The position numbers and the translations under genes are program-made. Source: Sulfurimonas sp. (GTDB lineage Bacteria; Campylobacterota; Campylobacteria; Campylobacterales; Sulfurimonadaceae). Taken from it: a stretch of DNA of 64,000 nt. Below are positions 19,622 through 30,042 of this stretch, piece by piece (position 1 is the stretch's first letter; each line of letters starts with the position of its first letter). A model generated the notes under the pieces. The model was given only the letters and a program-made list of their open reading frames with translations. It was not told where the DNA came from and searched no databases. The DNA is taken from the NCBI GenBank assembly GCA_030949825.1, contig JAUZSC010000008.1:236930-300929 (forward strand). Reading direction: 5' to 3'.

Positions 19622-19958
19622 TATAAATTCTCCTTATATATAATAATCTAAATTTTTTGATTGATTTATTATATTTTTACACTTTATATGATAAACACTA
19701 TTCTATATTATCAACCTAAAATTCAGGCTAGTTTTATACTTTTTATACTAAATTTATACTCTAATTCTCTAATTATACACAGATAAAAAAATAAAAATAA
19801 TTATAAATAATATATATGTTAAGATTTTTTTATATTGATTTAGCTATAATAATATATATAAAACGGAAGAATACTTGGCTCAATCATTTCATAGAATGAA
19901 AACAGCGTATTAACCGTTCAAAAATAGTACATTTAATAATCAATTAGGAATCTAAAGT

Positions 19959-21090
19959 ATGTCAAAAACACCAATAACAGCAAAATGTTCTGCTAACATC
20001 ATCGTAATATCTGCTATCCCTGCTCTCTTTTTTTGCAGCAATTGTACTAGGTTATCTAGGTTTAATCCCTATCAAAGTCCCTTTTACATCAGTCATAGTT
20101 ATAGGATTTATATTTTTTATATTTTTACTTTTTGCAAAAAATAATGCGAATTACAGTATTTGTAAAATGCGTGCTTCTTATTTAACGATGGAAGATGAAC
20201 TTAAAAATCAACTTGAGCGCAACTCACTCATACTAAATAATGAAAAGAAATCAATTTTAAATATAGATCTATTTCTTAACGAGTATTATTCAAAAACAAG
20301 AAATGATAACTTTGTTGCGGTAGCAGCATCAGTATTTCCAATGCTAGGTATTTTAGGTACATTTATGGCTATCGCTATCTCTATGCCTGACTTTTCAGTT
20401 CAAAATACGGAGGCACTTGATAATGAAATTACAATTTTACTAAGTGGTGTTGGCTCAGCTTTTTATGCTTCAATCTACGGTATTTTATTATCATTGATTT
20501 GGACCTATTTTGAAAAAAGTGGTTTAAGTAAAGTAGATAAATACTTCGCAAATATAAAAACTACATTTAACAACAGTACTTGGACTGAAAATGAATTAAA
20601 AATTCATGAATTATCTCAAATAGAAAACAAAGACAATAAGTTTATTACAGCGCTTAAAGAAACATTTAACCTTGAGTTTGTACAAACAATCAATGACCAG
20701 CATCTCAGTAATTTACGCGAAGTAATGAATGAAAGTAATAATAACTTTGCAATCGTTGCGAACCATCTCAAAAGTGCGTCTGCTGAACTCACAAAAACAT
20801 TAAACCAACTTGATAATAACCAAAATGCACTTGAAGCACAAAATAATATTGACAAACACTTACAAAACTTTACACTTGCAACAAATGAATTTGAGAAAAA
20901 CTCAAAAATATTTAGTGCGCAACTTAGTATCTCACTCAACAAAACATTTGAAAAAATCGATACTGAAATCGGAGATATCGTTGTTAAACTTGCAGACTTT
21001 GCAACGCATGTAAGCCTACAAAGTGAAGAAGTACAAAATAGTGTTAAGTCTTACCACAACGCACTCGCAAGTCAAGGTAGAATAAGATAA
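19959..21090 (+). CDS. MotA/TolQ/ExbB proton-channel family protein with long coiled-coil tail, frameshifted
   Basis: Removing one T from the 7-T run (20028-20034) joins MSKTPITAKCSANIIVISAIPALFF to AAIVLGYLGLIPIKVPFTSVIVIGFIFFIFLLFAKNNANYSICKMRASY...; GILGTFMAIAISMPDF and LLSGVGSAFYASIYGILLSL motifs. Confidence 0.85.
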
Positions 21091-22202
21091 ATGTTTAAAA
21101 AACAATCTACAAATAACGAAACAAATTTTTGGATATCATATGCTGACCTTATGGCAGGATTATTATTTATCTTTATCCTCTTGATTGGGGCTATTATAGT
21201 AAAAGCTATAGTGCTTAAAAATGATTTAAGTTCTAAAGAAAGTTCTTTAAACAATAAGATAAATACGCTTTTTCTTCGTGATGCAGAAATACAGAAACTA
21301 AAAAAACTTTTAGCAGATAGAATGAAAGACCTTTTAGATTCTGAACAAGCACTTCTCATTACAAAAAATGCCCTTAAACTTCGAACAGAGGAAATTGTAA
21401 ATTTAAATAATATTCTACTTGCACATAATACTAAAATTGACGACTTCAATGGAAAAATAGTAATTTTACAAAATCTACTTGATGAAAGTACAGCAAAAGA
21501 TGCTGATCAAAACAAGAAACTGCAAGACTATGAAAGTAAAGTTCTTATACTTTCAAATACACTAACAGATAAAACAGATGCTCTAAAATTAAAAGATGAA
21601 AAGCTCATAGACCTACTTAGAATTTTAGAAGAAAAAGAAACTAACTACGATAGGCTTATCGCTAAACTTAAGGCTCAAAAGCAAGTATTAAAAGTCTTAC
21701 AGGAATACGAATTAAAGTTATTGCAGAATTAAAAGCATCCCTTGGTAAAAAAGTTCAAATAGACCCTACAAGTGGTTCACTAAGATTATCTTCAAGTATT
21801 TTATTTCCAAAAAATCAAGTTAAACTCAAAGAAGCATTTAAGCAAGACCTCAAAAAACTCTATATTGAGTATATGGATGCGCTTATGTCAAACAGAAACA
21901 TAGCATCGCAAATCGATCGTATTGTGATTGAGGGGCATACAGATAGTGATGGTAGCTACCTTCTTAACCTAGATATTTCTCAAAAAAGAGCTTATGCTGT
22001 TATGAGTTACCTTGCATCCCTTGAATACACCAAAAGACATAATCTCATGCCTCTTTTAGTGGCAAGTGGTCGCTCATACCAAGACATAATTAAAGTCAAT
22101 GGTGTCGAAAACAAGGATGCTTCAAGAAGAATCGAGATTAAATTCACCCTCAAAAATGATGATGCAATGAATGAGATTGAGAGAATTTTAGATTATGAAT
22201 GA
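21091..22202 (+). CDS. MotB-like/OmpA-domain protein, frameshifted
   Basis: N-terminal FWISYADLMAGLLFIFILLIGAI, coiled coil, C-terminal OmpA IDRIVIEGHTDSDGSYLLNLDISQKRAYAVMSYL; halves join as ...KQVLKSLTGIRIKVIAELKASLGKKVQIDP... with a +1 A near 21690-21693. Confidence 0.85.
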
Positions 22203-22366
22203 TTTTGACGCAAAGAAGATAAAAGAAGCAAGTCATTACCTAGAAGACAAGCTCAACCTTTTCAAAAAAAGGTGGAGCAACTACTAAAAAAGATAACGCC
22301 TACGAACTCGATAACAAAAAGTCTAGTATGTTTCAAAGGTTTGTAAATAGTATCTTTAGCAAATAA
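22195..22366 (+). CDS. Small protein overlapping the OmpA-domain gene, frameshifted
   Basis: MNDFDAKKIKEASHYLEDKLNLFKK then, after removing one A from the 7-A run 22264-22270, GGATTKKDNAYELDNKKSSMFQRFVNSIFSK*. Confidence 0.5.
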
Positions 22367-22373
22367 GCTTGCT

Positions 22374-23018
22374 TTACTGTAGGCTTATAAGGTATCCATC
22401 TTTAATCTCTTTTACTTTATAGCGGTAATAACCATCAAGTTCAATAACTATTCTATAATAGCCCTTGTGATTTCCTACTCTTATCTTCGTATATGCAGAG
22501 TTCTCAATTGTTTTAAAGTAACTGTTCATACTACTCTCTCGCTTAAAATCCATGACAATTCTATGCGGTTGCCCTAGTAAAAAGTTTCTAATGAGTTTAT
22601 CTTGTGTGATAATTTTTAATCTACTTTTTCCAAGCATAAAGTCTGCAAATTTTATTTTTCCAATTTCTTTATATACTTGTATTTTTTTATGCTTTGTAGG
22701 TATTTTTTTGCTATTGATTACTTTTTCTTTAGCATAACTCTGTGATATAAAAAGTGGTAAATGCCAATCAACAGTATGTGTTAAATCAATGCTCTTCGTC
22801 TCCAAAGAAGCATCTAAATTCTCATATTCTATTGTTACTTTTTTAATTATTCTAGCAGTTGAGGGAAGCGTAATACTAGCTTGCTTAAGTTTTGGAATAT
22901 TTTTTGTTTCATTTGAAGTAAAAGGTAAATCTTCTTCGCCTTGGGAAGGAAAAAATGGATTCTCTCTTGCGTCAAGATTAAAAATTAAAAAGAATGTTAC
23001 TAATAATACTCTGAGCAT
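22374..23018 (-). CDS. AMIN domain-containing protein
   Basis: Signal peptide and FLLGQPHRIVMDFKRESS...TKIRVGNHKGYYRIVIELDGYYRYKV. Confidence 0.8.
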   Translation of the reverse strand: MLRVLLVTFFLIFNLDARENPFFPSQGEEDLPFTSNETKNIPKLKQASITLPSTARIIKKVTIEYENLDASLETKSIDLTHTVDWHLPLFISQSYAKEKVINSKKIPTKHKKIQVYKEIGKIKFADFMLGKSRLKIITQDKLIRNFLLGQPHRIVMDFKRESSMNSYFKTIENSAYTKIRVGNHKGYYRIVIELDGYYRYKVKEIKDGYLISLQ

Positions 23019-23057
23019 TGAGTCTCCAATTAATGTGTAATTTAAATTATTATAGCA

Positions 23058-23336
23058 TTATTGAGCAGAAATTTCTTTAAGTTCAAAGTATTCACGCTGA
23101 AGCTCTGCATTATCATGTTTCAATCTATAGACTTCATCTCTTAAATATATTTCGTACTCATCAAGACCAAGCAAAATTTCTAAAGAGTTTGTTCCATAAA
23201 GAATAAGCCCGATGTAAACACCAAAGGCTAAAACCATAAGCAAAAGAAGTAAAAAATTTGTAAAAGATAAGCCTAGATACTCTTGAGTTAAACTTTGACT
23301 CGTATCTATCTCGTCAAAAAGTTCTTCTTCTGCCAT
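23058..23336 (-). CDS. FtsB/DivIC-like septum formation initiator
   Basis: Single TM plus short coiled coil; located between enolase and AMIN genes as in other Campylobacterota. Confidence 0.7.
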   Translation of the reverse strand: MAEEELFDEIDTSQSLTQEYLGLSFTNFLLLLLMVLAFGVYIGLILYGTNSLEILLGLDEYEIYLRDEVYRLKHDNAELQREYFELKEISAQ

Positions 23337-23344
23337 TGTAAAAC

Positions 23345-24613
23345 CTAGTTAAAAAGTGCTGAACCTAAGTACTCGCCATAAACAACTTCGTTTTCAATCT
23401 CAAGCAATCGATTGTATTTAGCTGTTCTTTCTCCGCGTGCAGTTGAGCCTGTTTTAATTTGACCACAGTTTAAAGCAACTGCAAAATCAGCGATGAAAGC
23501 ATCTTCACTTTCACCTGAGCGGTGACTCATAACACATGTATAACCATTTCTTTGCGCAAGACGAACTGTTAGCATCGTTTCAGATACTGTACCAATTTGG
23601 TTTGGTTTAATTAAGATAGAGTTTGCGATTCCCTCACGGATTCCACGCACTAATATATTTGCATTTGTAACAAATAAATCATCACCAACAATCTGAATCT
23701 TGTCACCAAGCTTCTCAGTCATAAGCTTAAAGCCATCCCAATCATCTTCATTTAAACCATCTTCTATAGAAACTATAGGATATTTAGCACATAAATCAAC
23801 ATAATAATCTACTAACTCTGCAGAAGTAACTGTACGGTTTTCAGATGCTAGCTTATAACCACCACCCTCTGCAAGAATCTCAGATGCAGCAACATCTAAA
23901 GCTATACCAAAATGCTCTCCAGCTTTATAACCAGCTTTCTCAATAGCTTGAACAATAATTTGAATAGGTTCTTCGTTTGAAGATAAATCAGGAGCAAAAC
24001 CACCCTCGTCACCAAGCGCAGTATTATGTTTATTTTCTTTTAAAATACCTTTTAAAGTATGATAAACTTCAGCAGATGCACGAAGTCCCTCTGCAAAATC
24101 TGTAAAACCAACTGGAACAATCATGTACTCTTGAAAGTCTACAGAGTTATCAGCATGAGAACCACCATTTATGATATTTAACATTGGAGTAGGAATTGTC
24201 ATAGCATTTGCTCCACCGAGGTAACGGTAAAGTGGCATTTCAAGACTTTTTGAAGCAGCACGCGCTACTGCCATAGAAACACCAAGCACTGCATTAGCAC
24301 CTAGTTTTCCATAGTTCTCAGTACCATCAATTTCTTTCATTGTTGCATCTATCACTGCTTGGTTAAAAGGGGACAAACCAATAAGTGCATCAGAGATTTC
24401 ATTGTTAACATGTCCAACGGCTTTTAAAACACCCTTACCCATGTAACGCTCATCCGCGTCACGAAGTTCCAAGGCTTCACGCTTTCCTGTACTTGCACCT
24501 GATGGTACTATAGCACTCTCAACCGTTCCATCACTTAACTCTACTGTCGCTTTTACTGTTGGGTTACCTCGTGAATCCATAACTTCTATTGCACTTACGC
24601 TATCTATAAACAT
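23345..24613 (-). CDS. eno: Enolase
   Basis: [63 protein letters not shown]. Confidence 0.98.
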   Translation of the reverse strand: MFIDSVSAIEVMDSRGNPTVKATVELSDGTVESAIVPSGASTGKREALELRDADERYMGKGVLKAVGHVNNEISDALIGLSPFNQAVIDATMKEIDGTENYGKLGANAVLGVSMAVARAASKSLEMPLYRYLGGANAMTIPTPMLNIINGGSHADNSVDFQEYMIVPVGFTDFAEGLRASAEVYHTLKGILKENKHNTALGDEGGFAPDLSSNEEPIQIIVQAIEKAGYKAGEHFGIALDVAASEILAEGGGYKLASENRTVTSAELVDYYVDLCAKYPIVSIEDGLNEDDWDGFKLMTEKLGDKIQIVGDDLFVTNANILVRGIREGIANSILIKPNQIGTVSETMLTVRLAQRNGYTCVMSHRSGESEDAFIADFAVALNCGQIKTGSTARGERTAKYNRLLEIENEVVYGEYLGSALFN

Positions 24614-24674
24614 TTATATACCTTTTTTATGTGTAATTAATTGTTTGTATTTTAGCGAAAAATTATTAAATTAA

Positions 24675-25760
24675 CTACTCAGAATCTGACTCAGAACTAT
24701 TTACTTCAGCAACCTCGGCAGCTTCCATAACATTCACATCACTCATGCCCATAGCCACTTTAATTTTTTCTTCTATTTCCTCGGCTAACTTAGGTTCTTC
24801 TTTAAACATTGCCTTCACCTTCTCGCGCCCTTGACCAAGTTTAGTTTCACCATAAGAGAACCATGCTCCACTTTTGTCTACAATGTCGAGTTTAACACCA
24901 TAATCAACTAACTCACCCTCTTTAGAGATTCCCTCACCAAACATAATATCAAACTCTGCTTGACGAAATGGTGGTGCTACTTTGTTCTTGATTACCTTAG
25001 CTTTTACACGGTTACCAATAACACTTTCACCTTGTTTAAGTGAAGCAATACGACGAACATCTATACGAACAGAAGCATAAAATTTAAGTGCATTTCCACC
25101 TGTTGTTGTCTCAGGAGAACCATAACCCATCATTCCAATTTTCATACGAAGTTGATTGATGAAGATAATTGTACAGTTCATTTTAGAAACAACACCAGTT
25201 AGTTTTCTAAGTGCCTTACTCATTAAACGAGCCTGAACACCAACTTGCTGGTCTGTCATCTCACCTTCTAACTCAACTTTTGGAGTAAGTGCTGCAACAG
25301 AATCGATTACGATTAAATCAACTGCTCCACTTCGTGCAATTGTTTCAACAATATCTAGTGCTTGTTCTCCATAATCTGGTTGGGAAACTAAAAGATTATC
25401 AACATCTACGCCAAGATTTTTAGCATAGACAACATCAAGCGCATGCTCAGCATCTATAAAGGCACATACTCCATCTTGTTTTTGACATTGAGCAGTAATT
25501 TGAAGCGCTAATGTTGTTTTACCTGAACTCTCAGGTCCATATATCTCAATAACACGACCTTGAGGGATACCACCTATTCCAAGCGCTAAATCTAGTCCAA
25601 TAGAACCTGTACTAATTGACTGCATAGGTTTAATGTCTTTATCGCCTAGACGCATTAAGGCACCTTTACCAAATGCTTTATCTATTTGTTTCATCGCTAA
25701 GTCTAATGATTTTTGTTTATTTGCGTCCATCTTGGGCTCACTTATTTTAAATTTTGACAC
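24675..25760 (-). CDS. recA: Recombinase RecA
   Basis: [45 protein letters not shown]. Confidence 0.98.
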   Translation of the reverse strand: MSKFKISEPKMDANKQKSLDLAMKQIDKAFGKGALMRLGDKDIKPMQSISTGSIGLDLALGIGGIPQGRVIEIYGPESSGKTTLALQITAQCQKQDGVCAFIDAEHALDVVYAKNLGVDVDNLLVSQPDYGEQALDIVETIARSGAVDLIVIDSVAALTPKVELEGEMTDQQVGVQARLMSKALRKLTGVVSKMNCTIIFINQLRMKIGMMGYGSPETTTGGNALKFYASVRIDVRRIASLKQGESVIGNRVKAKVIKNKVAPPFRQAEFDIMFGEGISKEGELVDYGVKLDIVDKSGAWFSYGETKLGQGREKVKAMFKEEPKLAEEIEEKIKVAMGMSDVNVMEAAEVAEVNSSESDSE

Positions 25761-25903
25761 ATTATAGTTTGATTTTTTAAAGAATATAAAAAATATGACA
25801 ATTTGCCATATTTTATCTTGATTTGCTTAAAAAGACTTTGCCTTATTCTTTATAATAATTAAGATGCTATAATCATTTAACTAAATAAAAAGAGGGTTTT
25901 ACA

Positions 25904-26470
25904 ATGAAACACATCAAACTTATACTTGCCTTAGCATTAGCTGTTCTAATGTTTTCTGGATTTTGGTCAAGCAATGACAACGACAACGAAAGAAGAGCAG
26001 AGCGAATAGCTGAGAGTAAAGAGTCTTTGGAACTTTTATATACATATAAATCAGGTACCCAAAAGGACATTAAAAGTGCTTACGGTTACGCAACATTTAA
26101 AAGTATTGGAATGACTATGTTTATTATGACTGCTGAGGGTGGATATGGCGTAGCACATAACAATCAAACTGGTGAAGACACTTATATGGACATGGTTGCT
26201 GGTGGTATGGGTATGGGTATGGGTGTTAAAGACTTTAGAGCAATTTTTATCTTTGATAACAAAAAAGACTTTGATGACTTTGTCGATAATGGTTACGAAG
26301 CAAATGCTCAAGCAGATGCTACAATAAAAGCTGAAGAAGATGGTGATTCTATTAACGAAGCGATTACATTAAAAGAGGGTATGAAACTTTATAAACTTAC
26401 TCAAAACGGTATGGCTATGCAGATTACTATTCAAGGTAGTAAATACTGGAAAGATAAGACACTTAACTAA
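25904..26470 (+). CDS. SYLF/Ysc84-type lipid-binding domain protein
   Basis: Signal peptide; GYATFKSIGMTMFIMTAEGGYGVAHNNQTGEDTYMDMVAGGMGMGMGVKDFRAIFIFDN. Confidence 0.75.
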   Translation: MKHIKLILALALAVLMFSGFWSSNDNDNERRAERIAESKESLELLYTYKSGTQKDIKSAYGYATFKSIGMTMFIMTAEGGYGVAHNNQTGEDTYMDMVAGGMGMGMGVKDFRAIFIFDNKKDFDDFVDNGYEANAQADATIKAEEDGDSINEAITLKEGMKLYKLTQNGMAMQITIQGSKYWKDKTLN

Positions 26471-26473
26471 TCG

Positions 26474-27346
26474 ATGCAAAATCTTAAAAAGATGCTCATA
26501 GCACATTCGCCAGATGCCGATGATATTTTTATGTACTATGCCATTAAATTTGGTTGGGTAGGCATGGACAATGTTGTTTTTGACAATATTGCAAAAGATA
26601 TTCAAAGCCTCAATGAAGATGCACTCAATGGCATCTACGATATTGTAGCCATTAGCTTTGCTCTTTATCCTCACATAAAAGAAGACTATGCTCCACTTCG
26701 TACGGCTGTAAGTTTTGGAGAGGGTTATGGTCCAAAAGTTATTAAGAAAAAAGGTGCGCAGCTCAAACGCAATTTTAAAGTTGCCCTGAGTGGTGAGCAT
26801 ACTACAAATGCTATGCTTTTTCGTATAAAATATCCAGATGCTAGAATCACTTATCTGAACTTTTTAGAAATAGAAAAAGCAGTACTTGATGGTGTTGTTC
26901 ATGCAGGTGTTCTTATTCATGAGTCTATCTTAACCTACGATGAAGAGCTTGAAGTAGAAATCGAACTATGGGATATTTGGCAAGAACTAGCAGGAAAAGA
27001 TTTACCTCTTCCTCTTGGTGGTATGGCGATTCGCCGCTCACTTCCACTCAACAAGGCTATCGCTTATGAGACTACACTTACTAAAGCTGTTCAAGTGGCA
27101 CGCGATCATAAAGATAGACTCTCTAAAATGCTTATTGAGAGAGACTTAGTTCGAATAGATGCTGCTACATTAGACAAGTACCTCGAACTTTATGCAAATG
27201 ACGAGTCCATAAGTCTTAGCGATATTCAATACAAAGCAATCGATAAACTCTTTGAGATAGGTTATAAAAATGGCTTTTACGATGCCCCTGTGAGCGTACA
27301 AGACTATCTTATTCCTACAGAGTACACAGAGTTGAGAAAAGGCTAA
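26474..27346 (+). CDS. mqnD: MqnA/MqnD family menaquinone biosynthesis protein (futalosine pathway)
   Basis: AHSPDADDIFMYYAIKFG; GVLIHESILTYDEELEVEIELWDIWQELAGKDLPLPLGGMAI. Confidence 0.85.
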   Translation: MQNLKKMLIAHSPDADDIFMYYAIKFGWVGMDNVVFDNIAKDIQSLNEDALNGIYDIVAISFALYPHIKEDYAPLRTAVSFGEGYGPKVIKKKGAQLKRNFKVALSGEHTTNAMLFRIKYPDARITYLNFLEIEKAVLDGVVHAGVLIHESILTYDEELEVEIELWDIWQELAGKDLPLPLGGMAIRRSLPLNKAIAYETTLTKAVQVARDHKDRLSKMLIERDLVRIDAATLDKYLELYANDESISLSDIQYKAIDKLFEIGYKNGFYDAPVSVQDYLIPTEYTELRKG

Positions 27347-27348
27347 TA

Positions 27349-27615
27349 ATGGAAGCAAAACTTATTGCACTTGGGGTTGAAACTTTTAAGATAGCACTGC
27401 TTCTTGCACTTCCGGGTCTTTTAACTGGAATGTTTATAGGTCTTGCTGTTTCTATTTTTCAAGCAACAACTCAAATCAATGAAATGACACTCTCTTTTAT
27501 TCCTAAGATTATTGGGGTTGTTATTGTTATTGTCCTCACTATGCCATGGATGCTCAACTCCATGATAGATTTTTCAACAAATATTTTTAATATGATTCCT
27601 ACTTTTGTAGAGTAA
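27349..27615 (+). CDS. fliQ: Flagellar export protein FliQ
   Basis: LPGLLTGMFIGLAVSIFQATTQINEMTLSFIPKI. Confidence 0.93.
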   Translation: MEAKLIALGVETFKIALLLALPGLLTGMFIGLAVSIFQATTQINEMTLSFIPKIIGVVIVIVLTMPWMLNSMIDFSTNIFNMIPTFVE

Positions 27616-27630
27616 TCTTTTTATTCTCCT

Positions 27631-28449
27631 ATGCCTACAAAACGAATAAATTTTTCAAAATACTCTTCTTTTAAAATAGGTCAAGAGATAGATGTCGCTC
27701 TTCTAGAAGATCCTTCTGATTTTAACGATAGTTTTTATCTTTTAGGCGCATGCAACAACACACTTATAGGCACACAACCTCCTCCACTTATTATTCTCTC
27801 TAAAAAATATGACTTTATAAAAATAGAGAATAACACCCTTGTCATCGGAGCAGCAACTCCCTCTGGAAAAATAGCTTCTTTTTGTAAGAAAAATAATATC
27901 GCGAACTTTGAATTAGTCTCGCATCTGCCAGGAACGCTTGGCGGTTTAGTGTATATGAATGCAGGACTTAAAGAATATGAGATATTTAATCATCTCATCT
28001 CTATAAAAACATGTGCATCTACGCTTCAAAAAGATGAAATAAACTATGGCTACAGATTTACAGACATTAGCTCCCCTATTCTTGAAGTAACTTTTGAACT
28101 CAAATCAGGATTTGACACTTCCAAGGTAGCAATGTTTAAAAAAATGCGCTCAAATCAGCCCTCAACTCCAAGTGCAGGTAGCTGTTTTAAAAACCCTGTG
28201 AGTGATTACGGAGGACGACTTATAGAAGCTGTTGGACTCAAGGGAAAAAGAGTGGGAGATATGGAGTTTAGTACGGTGCACGCAAACTTTTTAGTTAATC
28301 ATGGAAAGGGAACTTTTGATGATGCCATCTACTTAATACAAGAAGCTCAAAAAAGAGTTTATAAAGAATTTGATATTTGGCTTGAGTGTGAGATAATTAT
28401 TTTAGATGTAAGGTTTATGAGCGACACATCGCCACTCATAAAAAGTTAA
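27631..28449 (+). CDS. murB: UDP-N-acetylmuramate dehydrogenase MurB (short type)
   Basis: LPGTLGGLVYMNAGLKEYEI, PSAGSCFKNPVSDYGGRLIEAVGLKGKRVGDMEFSTVHANFLVN; synteny with fliQ. Confidence 0.9.
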   Translation: MPTKRINFSKYSSFKIGQEIDVALLEDPSDFNDSFYLLGACNNTLIGTQPPPLIILSKKYDFIKIENNTLVIGAATPSGKIASFCKKNNIANFELVSHLPGTLGGLVYMNAGLKEYEIFNHLISIKTCASTLQKDEINYGYRFTDISSPILEVTFELKSGFDTSKVAMFKKMRSNQPSTPSAGSCFKNPVSDYGGRLIEAVGLKGKRVGDMEFSTVHANFLVNHGKGTFDDAIYLIQEAQKRVYKEFDIWLECEIIILDVRFMSDTSPLIKS

Positions 28450-28455
28450 AGAGGT

Positions 28456-28959
28456 CTAACTTACAGCGGCGATTGCAGCGTCGTAGTTTGGTTCTTCTGT
28501 GATTTCTGGACAAATTTCTTTGTATGTAACGATACCATCAGCATCTACAACAAAGATTGCTCTACAAGTAACACCTGCAAGAACAGAACCACCAAGTAAA
28601 ACACCATAAGCATTTGCGAAATCTTTGTTTCTAAAGTCAGAAGTAACAGTTAACTTGTCAATTCCTTCAGCTGAACAAAAACGACCCGATGCAAATGGTA
28701 AATCTAAAGAAACGATAGTAGCAGTAACACCTGATAAATCTGCAACTTTAGCGTTAAAGTTTCGAGTTTCAGTAGCACATACACCCGTGTCTAAAGAAGG
28801 AACAACGATAATAAGTTGTTTAGTACCATTAGCACCACCAACAACAACATCGCCTAAACCTGCAGAGTTTACAACAGTAATCGCTGGTGCTTTGTCTCCA
28901 ACATTTACTTCATTTCCTATTAGTTCTACATCTGTACCTTTGAATTTTGTAGTTGCCAT
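28456..28959 (-). CDS. tpx: Thiol peroxidase Tpx
   Basis: PSLDTGVCATETRNFN and FCSAEGIDKLTVTSDFR. Confidence 0.95.
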   Translation of the reverse strand: MATTKFKGTDVELIGNEVNVGDKAPAITVVNSAGLGDVVVGGANGTKQLIIVVPSLDTGVCATETRNFNAKVADLSGVTATIVSLDLPFASGRFCSAEGIDKLTVTSDFRNKDFANAYGVLLGGSVLAGVTCRAIFVVDADGIVTYKEICPEITEEPNYDAAIAAVS

Positions 28960-29058
28960 GTATTGGCTCCTTGTTAGTTAATTTTATGAAAAGGATTATA
29001 ATGAAATATCTTAAGAAATTTCTTATTAAAAAATCTAGTGTTTTTTGCTAAGTTTGAC

Positions 29059-30042
29059 TTATAAAATACTACGAGGAGAACTCTCTAAATCTTCGATGGA
29101 ATCAAACATATCTAATTTATACATCTCAGTAGCCACGCGCCCTATCATCGCCGCATTGTCAGAACAGTACTTCAATTCACTCAAGAGTAACTCTGCCTTA
29201 TGCGGTTCTAAAAGTTTTTCTATTTCAGCTCGTAAATACAGGTTTGCACTCGCACCACCAACAATAGCAAATGTCTTAGGTCGCACAGTTTTAAAATACT
29301 TCTTCAACTTCATAGTCAGATGCTTCGTAGCAATATGCTCAAATGAGGCAGCAATGTCTTTGTATTTTTCTTTATCATCACCAGCATCAACAACTGCCAA
29401 ACGCACTGCATTTTTAAGACCCGAGTACGAAAAAGCGATTAAAGGCGATTGATGAAGAGGCACAGTAAAGTTATACTTTAACCTGTCCCCATCTTTTGCT
29501 AAGTCTTGAATGAGTGGACCACCCGGATAACCTAGCCCCATCATTTTTGCACATTTATCAAAACTTTCACCAAAACTATCGTCCATACTTTTAGCTACTG
29601 TTTTTATATCTGTTAAACTTTTTACTTCCATCACTTGCGTGTGTCCACCTGAAACTAACAAGACTGTTAGTGGAAAGACAGTCTCTTTTTCGATAAACAA
29701 AGAATAAATATGTCCCACAAGATGGTTTACCCCAATGATAGGAATATCTAAAGCAACAGCAATAGCCTTAGCCATAATCACACCCTCTACAAGTGTTACA
29801 GCCAAACCTGGAGTTGATGTAACCGCTACTGCTTTTAAGTCCTTAAAATAAGGTTCACATGCTTCTAGTATTTTAGGAAGTGCCTCTGCATGAAGACGAG
29901 CAGCGAGTTCTGGAACAACGCCACCGTATACAGAATGCTCTAATTCTTGACTTATTTTTTTGTGAAAAAGGAGTTTGTTGGTCGCTATTTCTGTTATAGA
30001 TATTGCTGAGTCATCGCATGAGCTTTCTATGGCTAAAATCAT
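29059..30042 (-). CDS. tsaD: tRNA N6-adenosine threonylcarbamoyltransferase TsaD
   Basis: [39 protein letters not shown]. Confidence 0.95.
   Translation of the reverse strand: MILAIESSCDDSAISITEIATNKLLFHKKISQELEHSVYGGVVPELAARLHAEALPKILEACEPYFKDLKAVAVTSTPGLAVTLVEGVIMAKAIAVALDIPIIGVNHLVGHIYSLFIEKETVFPLTVLLVSGGHTQVMEVKSLTDIKTVAKSMDDSFGESFDKCAKMMGLGYPGGPLIQDLAKDGDRLKYNFTVPLHQSPLIAFSYSGLKNAVRLAVVDAGDDKEKYKDIAASFEHIATKHLTMKLKKYFKTVRPKTFAIVGGASANLYLRAEIEKLLEPHKAELLLSELKYCSDNAAMIGRVATEMYKLDMFDSIEDLESSPRSIL

Noticed and set aside
19959-20144. ORF 61 aa (MSKTPITAKCSANI...) as an independent small protein
   Set aside because: It is the frameshifted N-terminus of the MotA/ExbB-like protein; the alternate frame gives a continuous transmembrane segment into the next ORF.
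19959-22366. Full Zorya anti-phage system
   Set aside because: Only ZorA/ZorB-like components are visible; no ZorC, ZorD or ZorE-like genes flank them, so only the architectural resemblance is claimed.
26051-26311. Minus-strand ORF with HTHTHTTS run
   Set aside because: Antisense to the SYLF-domain gene; the repeat reflects the ATGGGTATGGGTATGGGT glycine/methionine codons of the real gene.
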